DNA from: Pseudomonadota bacterium
Lineage (GTDB): Bacteria; Pseudomonadota; Gammaproteobacteria; Steroidobacterales; Steroidobacteraceae
Length of the DNA stretch: 64,000 nucleotides
Direction of reading: 5' to 3'
Assembly: GCA_018241425.1 (NCBI GenBank)
Contig: JAFEDU010000002.1
Coordinates: 62,001-126,000 of the forward strand
Of the stretch, positions 15,958 to 24,019 are shown one piece after another; within the stretch, counting starts at the first letter, position 1; each line of letters starts with the position of its first letter. The notes beneath the pieces were generated by a model that saw nothing but the letters and a program-made list of their open reading frames with translations, did no database searches and was not told where the DNA came from. A program made the position numbers and the translations under genes.

Positions 15958-17316
15958 TCAGCTCCCGTAGTGGCGCAGCGGGCTTAGGCGCTCGGTGACC
16001 AGGCGCGCTGCGCTGTGACTGTCGGCGCTCTCGTGCGCGCCATCCAGCTCGGCCAGGATCTGCGCCTGCACGGTGCCGCGCCGCAGGGCCTCCGCGTAGC
16101 CGATCTCCGGGTGGAACATCACCATGGAGTAGCGCGGGATGAAGCGCTCCGGGAAGCGGCGCTCGAGCGCCATCGCGAGTGCCTTGCGCCGCACGAACCC
16201 CGGGTCGCGCACGGTGTCGCGCATCTCCGTGTAGTTCTCGACCGCCATCTGCGCGATAGCCTCGGTGTCCGGCCGCCGCAGGGCGCTGAAGCGCATGAAG
16301 AGGGTGCTCCAGTCACCGCCGTCGGCGAGCAGCGCATCCAGTACCGTGCAGTCCTCGAACGCGGCATTCATGCCCTGGCCATGGAACGGCACGATGGCGT
16401 GCGCCGCGTCCCCGAGCAGCAGCACCCGGCCGCCCAGGTGCCAGGGCGAGGCGTGCACGGTGCCGAGCTGGCCCTGCGGGTGCTGCGCGAACTCCTGCGC
16501 GAGCGCGGGCATGAGCGGTACCGCATCGGCGAACTCGCGCGCGAAGAAGGCTGCCACCGCCGTAGGGGCGCCGAGGGCGGCGAAGCTCACGGGTCCGGTG
16601 CGCGGCAGGAACAGCGTCGCGGTGAAGGTGCCATCGGTGTTGGGCAGCGCGATCAGCATGAACCCGCCGCGCGGCCAGACGTGCAGCGCGTGCGGCTCGA
16701 GCACCGGCCGCCCGTCACGGGCCGGTATGGTGAGTTCCTTGTAGTCGTGGTCGAGCCAGTCCTCGCGCATCTCCATGCGCTGCGCGCGCACCAGCGCGGT
16801 ACGGACCGCCGAGCCGGCGCCGTCGCACGCAATGACCACGGCGGCCTCCTCCTCGCGCTCCGCGCCATCCGCGCCGCGCAGGTGCAGGCGGCCGCCTGCG
16901 GGGTCGATGCCGGTGCACGTCGCGCCGAAACGGACCTCGACACCCGGGTGTGCGGTGGCCGCCTCGATCAGCACGCGGTTGAGGTCGGCGCGGCCCACGG
17001 AATAGATGACCTCGTGCTCGCGCTGGCCGTAGGGGAGCAGCGCGGGGGCGGCGCCCGGCTCGTGCACCATGCGCCCGCGCATCGGGATGAGCAGCGGGCG
17101 CACGCTGCCGATGACGCCGGCGGCCTCCAGGGCACGCAGGCCGCGTGAGGCGAGGGCGAGGTTGATGGAGCGGCCGCTCTCGGGCTTCACCTGGCGCGGG
17201 TCCGGGCGCCGTTCCAGGAGCTGCACGCGGATCCCGCGCCGGGCCAGCAGCACCGCGAGCAGGGCGCCTGCCAGCCCCGCCCCGACGATCTTCACCGGCT
17301 CGCGGGGCCGGGTCAC
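15958..17316 (-). CDS. kmo: Kynurenine 3-monooxygenase
   Basis: The 452-residue FAD monooxygenase hydroxylates kynurenine to 3-hydroxykynurenine with NADPH and O2. The dinucleotide motif VKIVGAGLAGALLAVLL is at the N-terminus; SGRSINLALASRGLRALEAAG, DYKELTIP and LLGDAAHAIVPFHGQGMNAAFEDC are family signatures. The GTG at 17316 overlaps the kynU stop as GTGA; the frame is open much further upstream but that stretch is a shadow of kynU. It is the last gene of the leftward nbaC-kynB-kynU-kmo operon. Translational coupling to kynU is likely. Confidence 0.94.
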   Translation of the reverse strand: MTRPREPVKIVGAGLAGALLAVLLARRGIRVQLLERRPDPRQVKPESGRSINLALASRGLRALEAAGVIGSVRPLLIPMRGRMVHEPGAAPALLPYGQREHEVIYSVGRADLNRVLIEAATAHPGVEVRFGATCTGIDPAGGRLHLRGADGAEREEEAAVVIACDGAGSAVRTALVRAQRMEMREDWLDHDYKELTIPARDGRPVLEPHALHVWPRGGFMLIALPNTDGTFTATLFLPRTGPVSFAALGAPTAVAAFFAREFADAVPLMPALAQEFAQHPQGQLGTVHASPWHLGGRVLLLGDAAHAIVPFHGQGMNAAFEDCTVLDALLADGGDWSTLFMRFSALRRPDTEAIAQMAVENYTEMRDTVRDPGFVRRKALAMALERRFPERFIPRYSMVMFHPEIGYAEALRRGTVQAQILAELDGAHESADSHSAARLVTERLSPLRHYGS

Positions 17317-18590
17317 GCGCGGACCGCCCGCGTGAGCGCCACCGCGCCGCGGGCCACGTCCAGGAAGCTGTTGTAGAGCGGCACCGGGGCGAGCCGGATG
17401 ACGTCCGGTGCCCGCCAGTCGCCGACGACGCCCGCGCGCGTGAGGCGCTCGAAGACCTCGCGCCCGCGCTGCGCGCCGCCTGCGATCCGCAGCGACAGCT
17501 GGCAGCCGCGCCGCGCCGGGTCTGTGGGGGTGATGAGCGAGACCAACCCGGACAGGGGCGCGAGCAGTTCCTCGAGCCAGGCGGTGAGGGCAATCGACTT
17601 CCGCCGCAGCGGCTCGATGCCGGCCTCGCCGAAGAGGGCGAGCGACGCGAGCAGCGGGGCCGCGGCCAGGATCGGCGGGTTGCTCACCTGGAAGGCTGCG
17701 GCACCCGCGGCCGCGGTGAACTTCGGCTCCATCAGGAAGCGCGTGCGCTCCTCGTGGCCCCACCAGCCCTCGAGGCGGGTGCCGGGGACTCCTGCCGTCA
17801 GGTGGCGCCGGTGCACGAAGGCCCCCCCGATCGCGCCGGGACCCGCGTTCAGGTACTTGTAGCTGCACCACACGGCGAAGTCCGCCTGGTCGGCGTGGAG
17901 CCGGTGCGGGAGGTTGCCGATGCCGTGCGCGAGGTCAAAACCCACCAGGGCGCCGCAGGCATGGGCGGCCCCCGCGATGCGTGCCGTGTCGAAGACCTGC
18001 CCGGTGCGGAACTGCACGCTCGGCCACAGCACGAGGGCAACCTGCGGGCCGTGCTGAGCAAGGTACGCCTCGATGGCGGACTCCTCTATCAGGTCCGCGC
18101 CGGAGGCGGGCGTGAGCTCGACGAGATCGGCCTGGGGGTCGAGGCCGTGCCAGGCAATCTGGGAGGCGACGGCGTGGCGGTCGGAGGAAAACGCCCCGGC
18201 CTCGATGACGATGCGCCGCCGCGTCCCCCGCGGGCGGTAGAAGGCCGCCAGCATGAAGTGCAGGTTCGCGGTGAGCGAGTTCATCGCCACCACTTCATCG
18301 GGATGCGCGCCGGTGAGCGCCGCCAGCGGGACCGCAAAGTTCTCGTGGTAGGGGATCCAGGGCCGGGCGCCGGACTCGTGGCCCTCGACGGCGCGCTGCG
18401 CCCAGGCATCGAGCTCTTCCGTCACCAGCGCCCGTGCCGCCAGCGGCATGAGCCCCAGCGAGTGGCCGCAGAGGTACACCGGCCCGTCGGCACCCGCGGC
18501 CTGCGGCAGCGCGAAGCGCGCCCGGAACCCGCGCAGCGGGTCGGCGGCGTCGCGCTCGCGCGCCGCCTGCTCGAGTACTTCCGGGTTCAT
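17313..18590 (-). CDS. kynU: Kynureninase
   Basis: The 425-residue PLP enzyme cleaves 3-hydroxykynurenine (and kynurenine) to 3-hydroxyanthranilate (or anthranilate) plus alanine. The PLP lysine is about K245 in CSYKYLNAGPGAIGG. VYLCGHSLGLMP, PYHENFAVPLAALTGA and NSLTANLHFML are typical N-terminal stretches, and GWWGHEERTRFLME lies further on. ATG 18590 overlaps the kynB stop as ATGA. It is the third gene of the kynurenine operon, and its product feeds NbaC. Confidence 0.95.
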   Translation of the reverse strand: MNPEVLEQAARERDAADPLRGFRARFALPQAAGADGPVYLCGHSLGLMPLAARALVTEELDAWAQRAVEGHESGARPWIPYHENFAVPLAALTGAHPDEVVAMNSLTANLHFMLAAFYRPRGTRRRIVIEAGAFSSDRHAVASQIAWHGLDPQADLVELTPASGADLIEESAIEAYLAQHGPQVALVLWPSVQFRTGQVFDTARIAGAAHACGALVGFDLAHGIGNLPHRLHADQADFAVWCSYKYLNAGPGAIGGAFVHRRHLTAGVPGTRLEGWWGHEERTRFLMEPKFTAAAGAAAFQVSNPPILAAAPLLASLALFGEAGIEPLRRKSIALTAWLEELLAPLSGLVSLITPTDPARRGCQLSLRIAGGAQRGREVFERLTRAGVVGDWRAPDVIRLAPVPLYNSFLDVARGAVALTRAVRA

Positions 18591-19405
18591 GCCTGGGTCC
18601 CGAGGGCGTAGATCAGCGGGCGGCACGGCACCGCATCGCCGCTCAGCGTCGGCACCTGCAGCTCCAGGAGCCAGGCGCCGTCGGCGGCCGTGTCCGGGAC
18701 GTAGGCGAGCTCGGTCACCGTCGCGTCGGGGCGGCTCGCTGCGGCGAGCTCGTGCACGCCGGGCGGCAGGCCGAAGAACACCCGGTGCGCGGTCAGGCGC
18801 CCGGCATCGTCCTCGCGGTCGAGCGAGGGGAGGTCGGTCACCAGGTGCAGGATGCCGCGCTCCACCAGGAGCTGCGCGGCCTCGCGCGACAGGTAGGGTG
18901 GGTGGCTCCCGGAGTAGTCCCGCGTGAGCTTTCCCTTGGGGTTCGGTAGCGTGCGCAGCACGAGCGCGCGCGGCTCGAAGGGAGAGCGCGGCCAGGCGTG
19001 CTCGAGCGCGCTGCGCGTGATCAGTCGGTCCCCCGCCTCGGGCGGCGGGTCGCTGCCCTCGTGAGCCGTCGCCGCCGGCTCGGCCGCGACCGAGACCAGG
19101 ACCGCCGGCACGAGCCCCAGGGGTGCGACCTGCGCCGCGTCCAGCCGCTCGCGCGTCAGGTGCCCGACGCACTCGGTGTGGGTGCCGTTGCAATGGGGGA
19201 CCAGTGTCAGCACCTCGCAGTTACAGCTGCCGCCCTCGCTCACAGCGCCGGTGAACTCGCCCACCGTGAGGGGTACGGCGGTCGCGGCCGGCGCCCCGAA
19301 GTGGCGCGCCTGGGGGGCGCCGAAGTTCAGGGGCGTCGCAAGGCTCACCGGGTGGGACAGGTCGATGGAATGCTCGCGGCCGCCGAGCACGATCCGGGCG
19401 TGCAC
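18587..19405 (-). CDS. kynB: Cyclase-family kynurenine formamidase (KynB-like)
   Basis: The 272-residue protein is a metal-dependent cyclase/hydrolase, assigned to hydrolysis of N-formylkynurenine to kynurenine. The motif HCNGTHTECVGHL is a variant of the family HxGTHxDxPxH metal site. DYSGSHPPYLSREAAQLLVERGILHLVTDLP is not quoted in full here but that region (residues about 165-195) matches the cyclase core. The start is GTG 19405, two bases after the nbaC stop; no ATG is available. It is longer than typical KynB (about 210 residues). Assignment rests on the fold plus its place between nbaC and kynU. Confidence 0.8.
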   Translation of the reverse strand: MHARIVLGGREHSIDLSHPVSLATPLNFGAPQARHFGAPAATAVPLTVGEFTGAVSEGGSCNCEVLTLVPHCNGTHTECVGHLTRERLDAAQVAPLGLVPAVLVSVAAEPAATAHEGSDPPPEAGDRLITRSALEHAWPRSPFEPRALVLRTLPNPKGKLTRDYSGSHPPYLSREAAQLLVERGILHLVTDLPSLDREDDAGRLTAHRVFFGLPPGVHELAAASRPDATVTELAYVPDTAADGAWLLELQVPTLSGDAVPCRPLIYALGTQA

Positions 19406-19407
19406 GG

Positions 19408-19920
19408 TCAGGCGCGCTCCATCACCGTGCCGCAACGGCCGCAGGTGCGCTTCTTGAGATTGTTGAAGAACCGGTCGAACACCGGCGGGAACTGCCGCTC
19501 GATGTCGGTGAGCGGAAAGAACTCCTCGTACAGCAGGTGCCCACAGCGCTCGCAGTACCACTGGAAGCCGTCCAGCTCGCCCGGCCGGCGCGTGCGCTCG
19601 ATGACGAGGCCCACCGTGTTGGCCGGACGCTGCGGGGAATGCGGCAGGTTCGGGGGGATCAAGAGCACGTCGCCCTCGCGGATCGGCACGTCCACCTGGC
19701 GGCCGTCCTGGATGGTCTTGAGCGTCACGTCCCCCTCGAGCTGGAAGAAGAACTCCTGGCCGGGGTCGACGTGGTAGTCCTTGCGCGCGTTCGGGCCGCC
19801 CACGACCATGATGATGAAATCCCCGTCGCGGAACACCCGCTTGTTGCCGACCGGCGGCTTCAGTTGCGCCCGGTGGGCGTCGATCCATTGCCGGAAGTTG
19901 AAAGCGTGCAGGGATTCCAT
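19408..19920 (-). CDS. nbaC: 3-Hydroxyanthranilate 3,4-dioxygenase
   Basis: The 170-residue cupin dioxygenase opens the ring of 3-hydroxyanthranilate, giving the semialdehyde that cyclises to quinolinate or is degraded further. The iron ligands lie in [17 protein letters not shown] and LPHSPQRP. The C-terminus carries the rubredoxin-like pair YCERCGH and CGRCGT found in bacterial enzymes. A strong GGGAGGA ribosome site precedes ATG 19920, so this is probably the first gene of the leftward kynurenine operon. The promoter should lie in the 62-base gap shared with the divergent lipoprotein gene. Confidence 0.95.
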   Translation of the reverse strand: MESLHAFNFRQWIDAHRAQLKPPVGNKRVFRDGDFIIMVVGGPNARKDYHVDPGQEFFFQLEGDVTLKTIQDGRQVDVPIREGDVLLIPPNLPHSPQRPANTVGLVIERTRRPGELDGFQWYCERCGHLLYEEFFPLTDIERQFPPVFDRFFNNLKKRTCGRCGTVMERA

Positions 19921-19982
19921 GTTGTCCTCCCACCTATTCGCGTATGTTACGCGCTGCCGCCGTCAGCGGCAGGAGGATCCGG

Positions 19983-20435
19983 ATGCGGTCACGGTCAAGG
20001 CAATGGATGGCGCTCCCGGGCGCCCTGGTGCTCGTCCTCGCGCTCAGTGCCTGCAGCCATCTGCACTGGCCCTGGCACCGCTCCCCGCCGCCCGCGCCGG
20101 TTCCCGTGCACGAGGTGGACCTCACCGGCGCCGCCGCCGGGTTCCCGCAGTACTGGAAGCGCAATACCCTCGTCATCGACCTCAGCGGCGCCTCGGGCAC
20201 CGGGACTGCGACCGCGAAGCCGGTGGAAGGCACGACCTGGCCGGTGCGCGTCGCGTTTCGCGTGCGGCCCGGTTCGATCGCGGTCCTGGAAGTGCGCGGC
20301 GCGGAACGCGTGACGCTCCCGATCACCCCCGGGGGCAGCGCGAGCGTGGACCTGGAGCTGCCGCCGGGCGTGTACACCGAAAAGACGCCGGAACTCGCCG
20401 TGAGCTGGGGACCCGCGCCCGTGGCCGGGCAGTAG
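19983..20435 (+). CDS. Small predicted lipoprotein, function unknown
   Basis: The 150-residue protein starts at ATG 19983, which follows an excellent AGGAGGA site; an in-frame ATG at 19944 would overlap the nbaC promoter region. Basic residues, then LPGALVLVLALSAC, form a signal peptide with a lipobox, so the cysteine is probably lipidated and the protein anchored in a membrane. A Pro-rich linker follows, then a beta-strand-rich region with several Val/Arg alternations (RVAFRVRPGSIAVLEVRGAER). I recognise no family. It is divergent from the kynurenine operon and convergent with apaH. Confidence 0.7.
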   Translation: MRSRSRQWMALPGALVLVLALSACSHLHWPWHRSPPPAPVPVHEVDLTGAAAGFPQYWKRNTLVIDLSGASGTGTATAKPVEGTTWPVRVAFRVRPGSIAVLEVRGAERVTLPITPGGSASVDLELPPGVYTEKTPELAVSWGPAPVAGQ

Positions 20436-20444
20436 CCTGAAGGT

Positions 20445-21266
20445 TCAGTCCGCGCCGATCGTCCGGTAGCCGGCGCAGCGCACCGCCGCCGGCGCGTCCG
20501 TGCCGTCGAGGTCGAGGGCGGTGAGCTTGCCGCCCCATACGCAGCCGGTGTCGAGGCCGACGACCTTCTTCCCCAGCACCAGTCCCAGGGCCGACCAGTG
20601 CCCGAACACCACGCGGCTCGCGCGCCAGCGCCCGTCGTGCTCGAACCAGGGCTTCAGCGGCGAAGGCGGCGGCGGGGGCTCGCCCTTCAGCTCGAAGTCC
20701 ACCTCGCCCGCCGCCGTGCACACCCGCAGGCGCGTGCACGCGTTGATGATGAAGCGCAGCCGGTCGTGGCCGCGCAGCCCGTCGCTCCAGCGTTCCGGCT
20801 CGTTCCCGTACATGTGCTCGAAGAGTCCCCGCGCGTCGCGCGCCAGCGCCTGCTGCACCTCCCGCGAGAGCGCGAGCGCCTGCGCGGCGTCCCACTGCGG
20901 CACCAGTCCCGCATGCACCATGAGGTCGGTGCCCTCGACGTGCACCAGCGGCTGCCCCTGGAGCCAGCCGAGGAGGCGCTCGCGGTCGGGTGCGGCGAGG
21001 ATCTCCGCGAGCGTGTCGGATTTCTTGAGGCGGTGCGCGCCGTGCGCGATGGCGAGCAGGTGCAGGTCGTGGTTCCCTAATACCACCACCGCGTTGTCAC
21101 CCAGGGAGCGCACGAAGCGCAGCACCTCGAGCGAGGCCGGCCCGCGGTTCACCAGGTCCCCGACGCACCACAGCCGGTCGCGGTCGGAGCGGAACCCGAT
21201 CTTCTTCAGGAGCGCGTGCAGCTCGCGTTCGCAGCCCTGCACGTCGCCGACCGCATAACGGGTCAC
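20445..21266 (-). CDS. apaH: Symmetrical bis(5'-nucleosyl)-tetraphosphatase
   Basis: The 273-residue PPP-family phosphatase hydrolyses Ap4A to two ADP and can act as an RNA decapping enzyme. The metal motifs are all present: [14 protein letters not shown] near the start, GDLVNRGP and [24 protein letters not shown] is also typical of ApaH. The GTG start at 21266 overlaps the apaG stop as GTGA, so it is coupled to apaG. It is the last gene of the leftward lptD-to-apaH series, as in E. coli. Confidence 0.95.
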   Translation of the reverse strand: MTRYAVGDVQGCERELHALLKKIGFRSDRDRLWCVGDLVNRGPASLEVLRFVRSLGDNAVVVLGNHDLHLLAIAHGAHRLKKSDTLAEILAAPDRERLLGWLQGQPLVHVEGTDLMVHAGLVPQWDAAQALALSREVQQALARDARGLFEHMYGNEPERWSDGLRGHDRLRFIINACTRLRVCTAAGEVDFELKGEPPPPPSPLKPWFEHDGRWRASRVVFGHWSALGLVLGKKVVGLDTGCVWGGKLTALDLDGTDAPAAVRCAGYRTIGAD

Positions 21267-21652
21267 TGCAGGATGCCGGGCATCGCCAGGCGGAACGGCT
21301 CGATGGGGGCATCGAAGTGCGCGCCGTCGTCGGCGAGCATCTGGTAGCTGCCCTGCATGGACCCCACGGGCGTCTCGATGACCGCGCCGCTCGAGTAACG
21401 GAACCCCTGGCCGGGTTTCAGGTAGGGCTGTTCGCCGACCACGCCGTCGCCGCGTACTTCCTCGACCTTGCCGTTGGCATCCGTGATCACCCAGTGCCGC
21501 GTCAGGAGGCGCGCCGGCACCTGCCCCTCGTTGCGGATGGTAATCGTGTAGGCGAACACGTAGCGGCTCTCGTTCGGGTCGGACTGCTCGCCCAGGTAGC
21601 TGGTCTCGACGTCCACACGGATCTTGTGCTCGGGCGCGGCCATGCGGGTCAT
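21263..21652 (-). CDS. apaG: ApaG domain protein
   Basis: The 129-residue ApaG protein is a small beta-sandwich of unclear biochemical role, linked genetically to cobalt and magnesium resistance and normally encoded next to apa[28 protein letters not shown], and [12 protein letters not shown] are conserved. The ATG at 21652 and one three codons later are both possible; neither has a clear ribosome site. It lies 23 bases after the uspA stop. Confidence 0.95.
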   Translation of the reverse strand: MTRMAAPEHKIRVDVETSYLGEQSDPNESRYVFAYTITIRNEGQVPARLLTRHWVITDANGKVEEVRGDGVVGEQPYLKPGQGFRYSSGAVIETPVGSMQGSYQMLADDGAHFDAPIEPFRLAMPGILQ

Positions 21653-21675
21653 TCTAGCGGAAGGCGTGCGGCCCC

Positions 21676-22107
21676 TTAGCGGGCGCGCATGGCGAGCACG
21701 TCGCAGGGCGCGGCGTGCAGCACCGTGTCCTCGGTCAGGTTCACCAGGATCGAGAGCCCGTGTCGCTCGCGGCTGCCGATGATGATGAGGTCAGCCTTGT
21801 GTTCGCGGGCCACGCGCACGATCTCGCTCTTGACGTTGCCGCTTTCCACCCGGCAGGCGCTGCCGGCAAGCCCCAGCTCGATCGCCAGCGCCGTGAGCCG
21901 CTTCTGCGAGCGCTCCATGAGGTCTTCCTGCATCTGCACCGCGGGCATGAGGGTCTCGCCCATGGGCTCCACGGGCACGAACTCCACCACGTGCAGGAGC
22001 TCGACCTCGGCGCCGAGCACATCGGCCATGGCCTTGGCCTTGCGCCCGATGGCGAGACTGTCCTCGGTCAGGTCGACCACCAGCAGGATATGACGGTAGA
22101 GCGACAC
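21676..22107 (-). CDS. Universal stress protein, UspA type
   Basis: The 143-residue cytoplasmic protein has the Usp fold, opening with [14 protein letters not shown] and ending with CDVLAMRAR. The start is GTG 22107, with GGAG upstream. ATP-binding Usp proteins carry G-x2-G-x9-G-S/T; here the region reads [21 protein letters not shown] split over the motif, with the final G-S/T missing, which resembles the non-ATP-binding E. coli UspA type. It sits between rsmA and apaG, where E. coli has no gene, so it is an insertion into a conserved operon. Its role there is unknown. Confidence 0.88.
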   Translation of the reverse strand: MSLYRHILLVVDLTEDSLAIGRKAKAMADVLGAEVELLHVVEFVPVEPMGETLMPAVQMQEDLMERSQKRLTALAIELGLAGSACRVESGNVKSEIVRVAREHKADLIIIGSRERHGLSILVNLTEDTVLHAAPCDVLAMRAR

Positions 22108-22145
22108 GGCGGCATCTCCGCAGGCTTGATTTCAGCTTGGGGAGA

Positions 22146-22958
22146 CTAGCTGGCGCTGCGGCCGCGGTCGAGGGTCTGGGCGAGGCTGTTGAACTGCTCG
22201 GGGGTGAGCGTCTCCGGGCGCGCCTGCGGGTCGACGCCCACGGAGGCGATGGCCGCCTCGTCCATCAGGCTCCGCAGCGCGTTGCGCAGCGTCTTGCGCC
22301 GCGCGTTGAAGGCCGCGGCCACGATCGCCGCGAAGCCCGGGCTTACCGTGAACAGCGGCTCGCGGCGGCAGGTGAGGCGGGCCACCGCCGACCACACCTT
22401 CGGCGGCGGCCGGAACGCGCCGGGACCGACGTCGAACAGCCGCTCGATCGCGAAGTAGGGCGCGAGCATGATGGTGAGGCGCCCGTAGTCGCCGCTGTCG
22501 GGCGTCGCCGCCATGCGCAGCACGACCTCCCGCTGCAGCATGACCGTCACGTCGCTGATGGCAGCCGCGGCGTGCGCAAGGTGGAACAGCAGTGGGGTCG
22601 AGATGTTGTAGGGCAGGTTGCCGATGATGCGCAGGCGGCCGCCGCGTGCGGCGGACAGTGCACCGAAGTCGAAGCGCAGTGCGTCCCCCTCGTGCAGGCG
22701 TGCGCCGGGCACCGCGTCGAAGGCCGGCCGCAGCGTGGCGGCGAGGTCGCGGTCGATCTCCAGCGCATCGAGGCTGATGCCGGGCATCGTGAGCAACTCG
22801 CGCGTCAGCGCCCCGTGCCCCGGCCCGATCTCCACCAGGTGCTCCCCGGGACGGGGGTCGACCGCGGCGAGGATGCGGGCGATGACCTGCCGGTCGTGGA
22901 GGAAGTGCTGCCCGAAGCGCTTGCGGCGCGGTGGCCGGGTGGGCGCGCCGGGGCTCAT
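22146..22958 (-). CDS. rsmA: 16S rRNA dimethyladenosine transferase RsmA (KsgA)
   Basis: The 270-residue methyltransferase dimethylates two adjacent adenines in helix 45 of 16S rRNA late in small-subunit assembly. KRFGQHFLHD, the SAM motif EIGPGHGALT and the catalytic NLPYNIS are all present, and the C-terminal helical domain contains FNARRKTLRNAL. ATG 22958 overlaps the pdxA stop by one base (TGATG). It keeps the gammaproteobacterial order pdxA-rsmA. Confidence 0.96.
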   Translation of the reverse strand: MSPGAPTRPPRRKRFGQHFLHDRQVIARILAAVDPRPGEHLVEIGPGHGALTRELLTMPGISLDALEIDRDLAATLRPAFDAVPGARLHEGDALRFDFGALSAARGGRLRIIGNLPYNISTPLLFHLAHAAAAISDVTVMLQREVVLRMAATPDSGDYGRLTIMLAPYFAIERLFDVGPGAFRPPPKVWSAVARLTCRREPLFTVSPGFAAIVAAAFNARRKTLRNALRSLMDEAAIASVGVDPQARPETLTPEQFNSLAQTLDRGRSAS

Positions 22959-24019
22959 CAGCCGCGCTGCTCGGCGAGCCGCGCGGCCAGTTGTACCGCG
23001 GCCCTGAGGCTCGCCGCGTCCGCGCGCCCCGTGCCGGCGATGTCGAGCGCGGTGCCGTGGTCGGGGGAGGTCCGCAGGATCGGCAGCCCGAGCGTCACGT
23101 TCACCGTGCGCTCGAAGCCGGCGTGCTTCGCCACCGGCAGGCCCTGGTCGTGGTACATGGCGAGCACCACGTCGAAGCCTGCGAGGATGCCGGGCACGAA
23201 CACCGTGTCTGCGGGCATCGGCCCGACCGCATCGATCCCGTGGGCCCGCAGCTCCTCCAGGGCCGGCGCGATGATGCGGATCTCCTCATCGCCCAGGTGG
23301 CCGGATTCCCCGGCGTGCGGGTTGAGCCCGCACACCGCGATGCGCGGGGCCGGTAGCCCCCACCAGCGCTTCAGGGCCCCATCGAGGGTGGTGACGGTGC
23401 GCACCAGGCCCTCGATGCTGAGTGCGCCACTCACCTTCGCGAGCGGCAGGTGGGTCGTCGCGAGCGCCACCCGCAGCGTGTCGCTGGCGAGCAGCATCAC
23501 CGGCAGGCCCCCGGTGCGGGTGGCGAGGTACTCGGTGTGGCCGCTGAAGGCGATCCCGGCCTCGTTGATGACACTCTTCTGAACCGGGGCGGTCACGAGG
23601 GCCGCGAACTCACTGGTGAGGGCGCCGTCGACCGCCAGGTCGAGCAGGCGCAGCACGTACGGTGCGTTGCGGACGTCCAGGCGCCCCGGCATGCTCGGCG
23701 CGGCGAGCGGCACGTGCGCGATGCTCAGGGTGCCGCGGCGGTGCTGCCGGGGCGTGGCGCGCGGCCGGTAGGGGATGAGCTCCACGGGCAGGCCGAGTTG
23801 GGCTGCGCGGGCGGCGAGGAGCTCGCGATCGCCCAGGCACACGAGCTCGCAGGGCAGCTCGAGGCCCGCGAGCATCAGGCACAGCTCCGGCCCGATGCCG
23901 GCCGGCTCGCCCGAGGTCAGTGCGAGCCGCGGCAGCGGCTTAGGACTTGTACTCGACGTAGGCTTCGTCCCGCATGCGGCGCAGCCACAGCTCGGTCTCC
24001 TCGTCGGCCTTCCCGGCAC
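22958..24019 (-). CDS. pdxA: 4-Hydroxythreonine-4-phosphate dehydrogenase
   Basis: The enzyme oxidises 4-phosphohydroxy-L-threonine in pyridoxal phosphate synthesis. LTSGEPAGIGPEL, the metal-site stretches SGHTEYLA and YHDQGLPV, and TSPDHGTA are typical. The start is uncertain. The coordinates use GTG 24019, which overlaps surA by 80 bases and adds a Cys-rich leader of about 28 residues not seen in the family. No ATG, GTG or TTG lies between there and the conserved domain. A CTG at 23935 would give 325 residues, close to the E. coli 329. Coupling to surA translation is likely either way. Confidence 0.93.
   Translation of the reverse strand: MPGRPTRRPSCGCAACGTKPTSSTSPKPLPRLALTSGEPAGIGPELCLMLAGLELPCELVCLGDRELLAARAAQLGLPVELIPYRPRATPRQHRRGTLSIAHVPLAAPSMPGRLDVRNAPYVLRLLDLAVDGALTSEFAALVTAPVQKSVINEAGIAFSGHTEYLATRTGGLPVMLLASDTLRVALATTHLPLAKVSGALSIEGLVRTVTTLDGALKRWWGLPAPRIAVCGLNPHAGESGHLGDEEIRIIAPALEELRAHGIDAVGPMPADTVFVPGILAGFDVVLAMYHDQGLPVAKHAGFERTVNVTLGLPILRTSPDHGTALDIAGTGRADAASLRAAVQLAARLAEQRG

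Noticed and set aside
15958..17871. 637-codon form of kmo
   Set aside because: The extra N-terminal part is a shadow of kynU; GTG 17316 overlaps the kynU stop and gives the expected FAD motif at the N-terminus.
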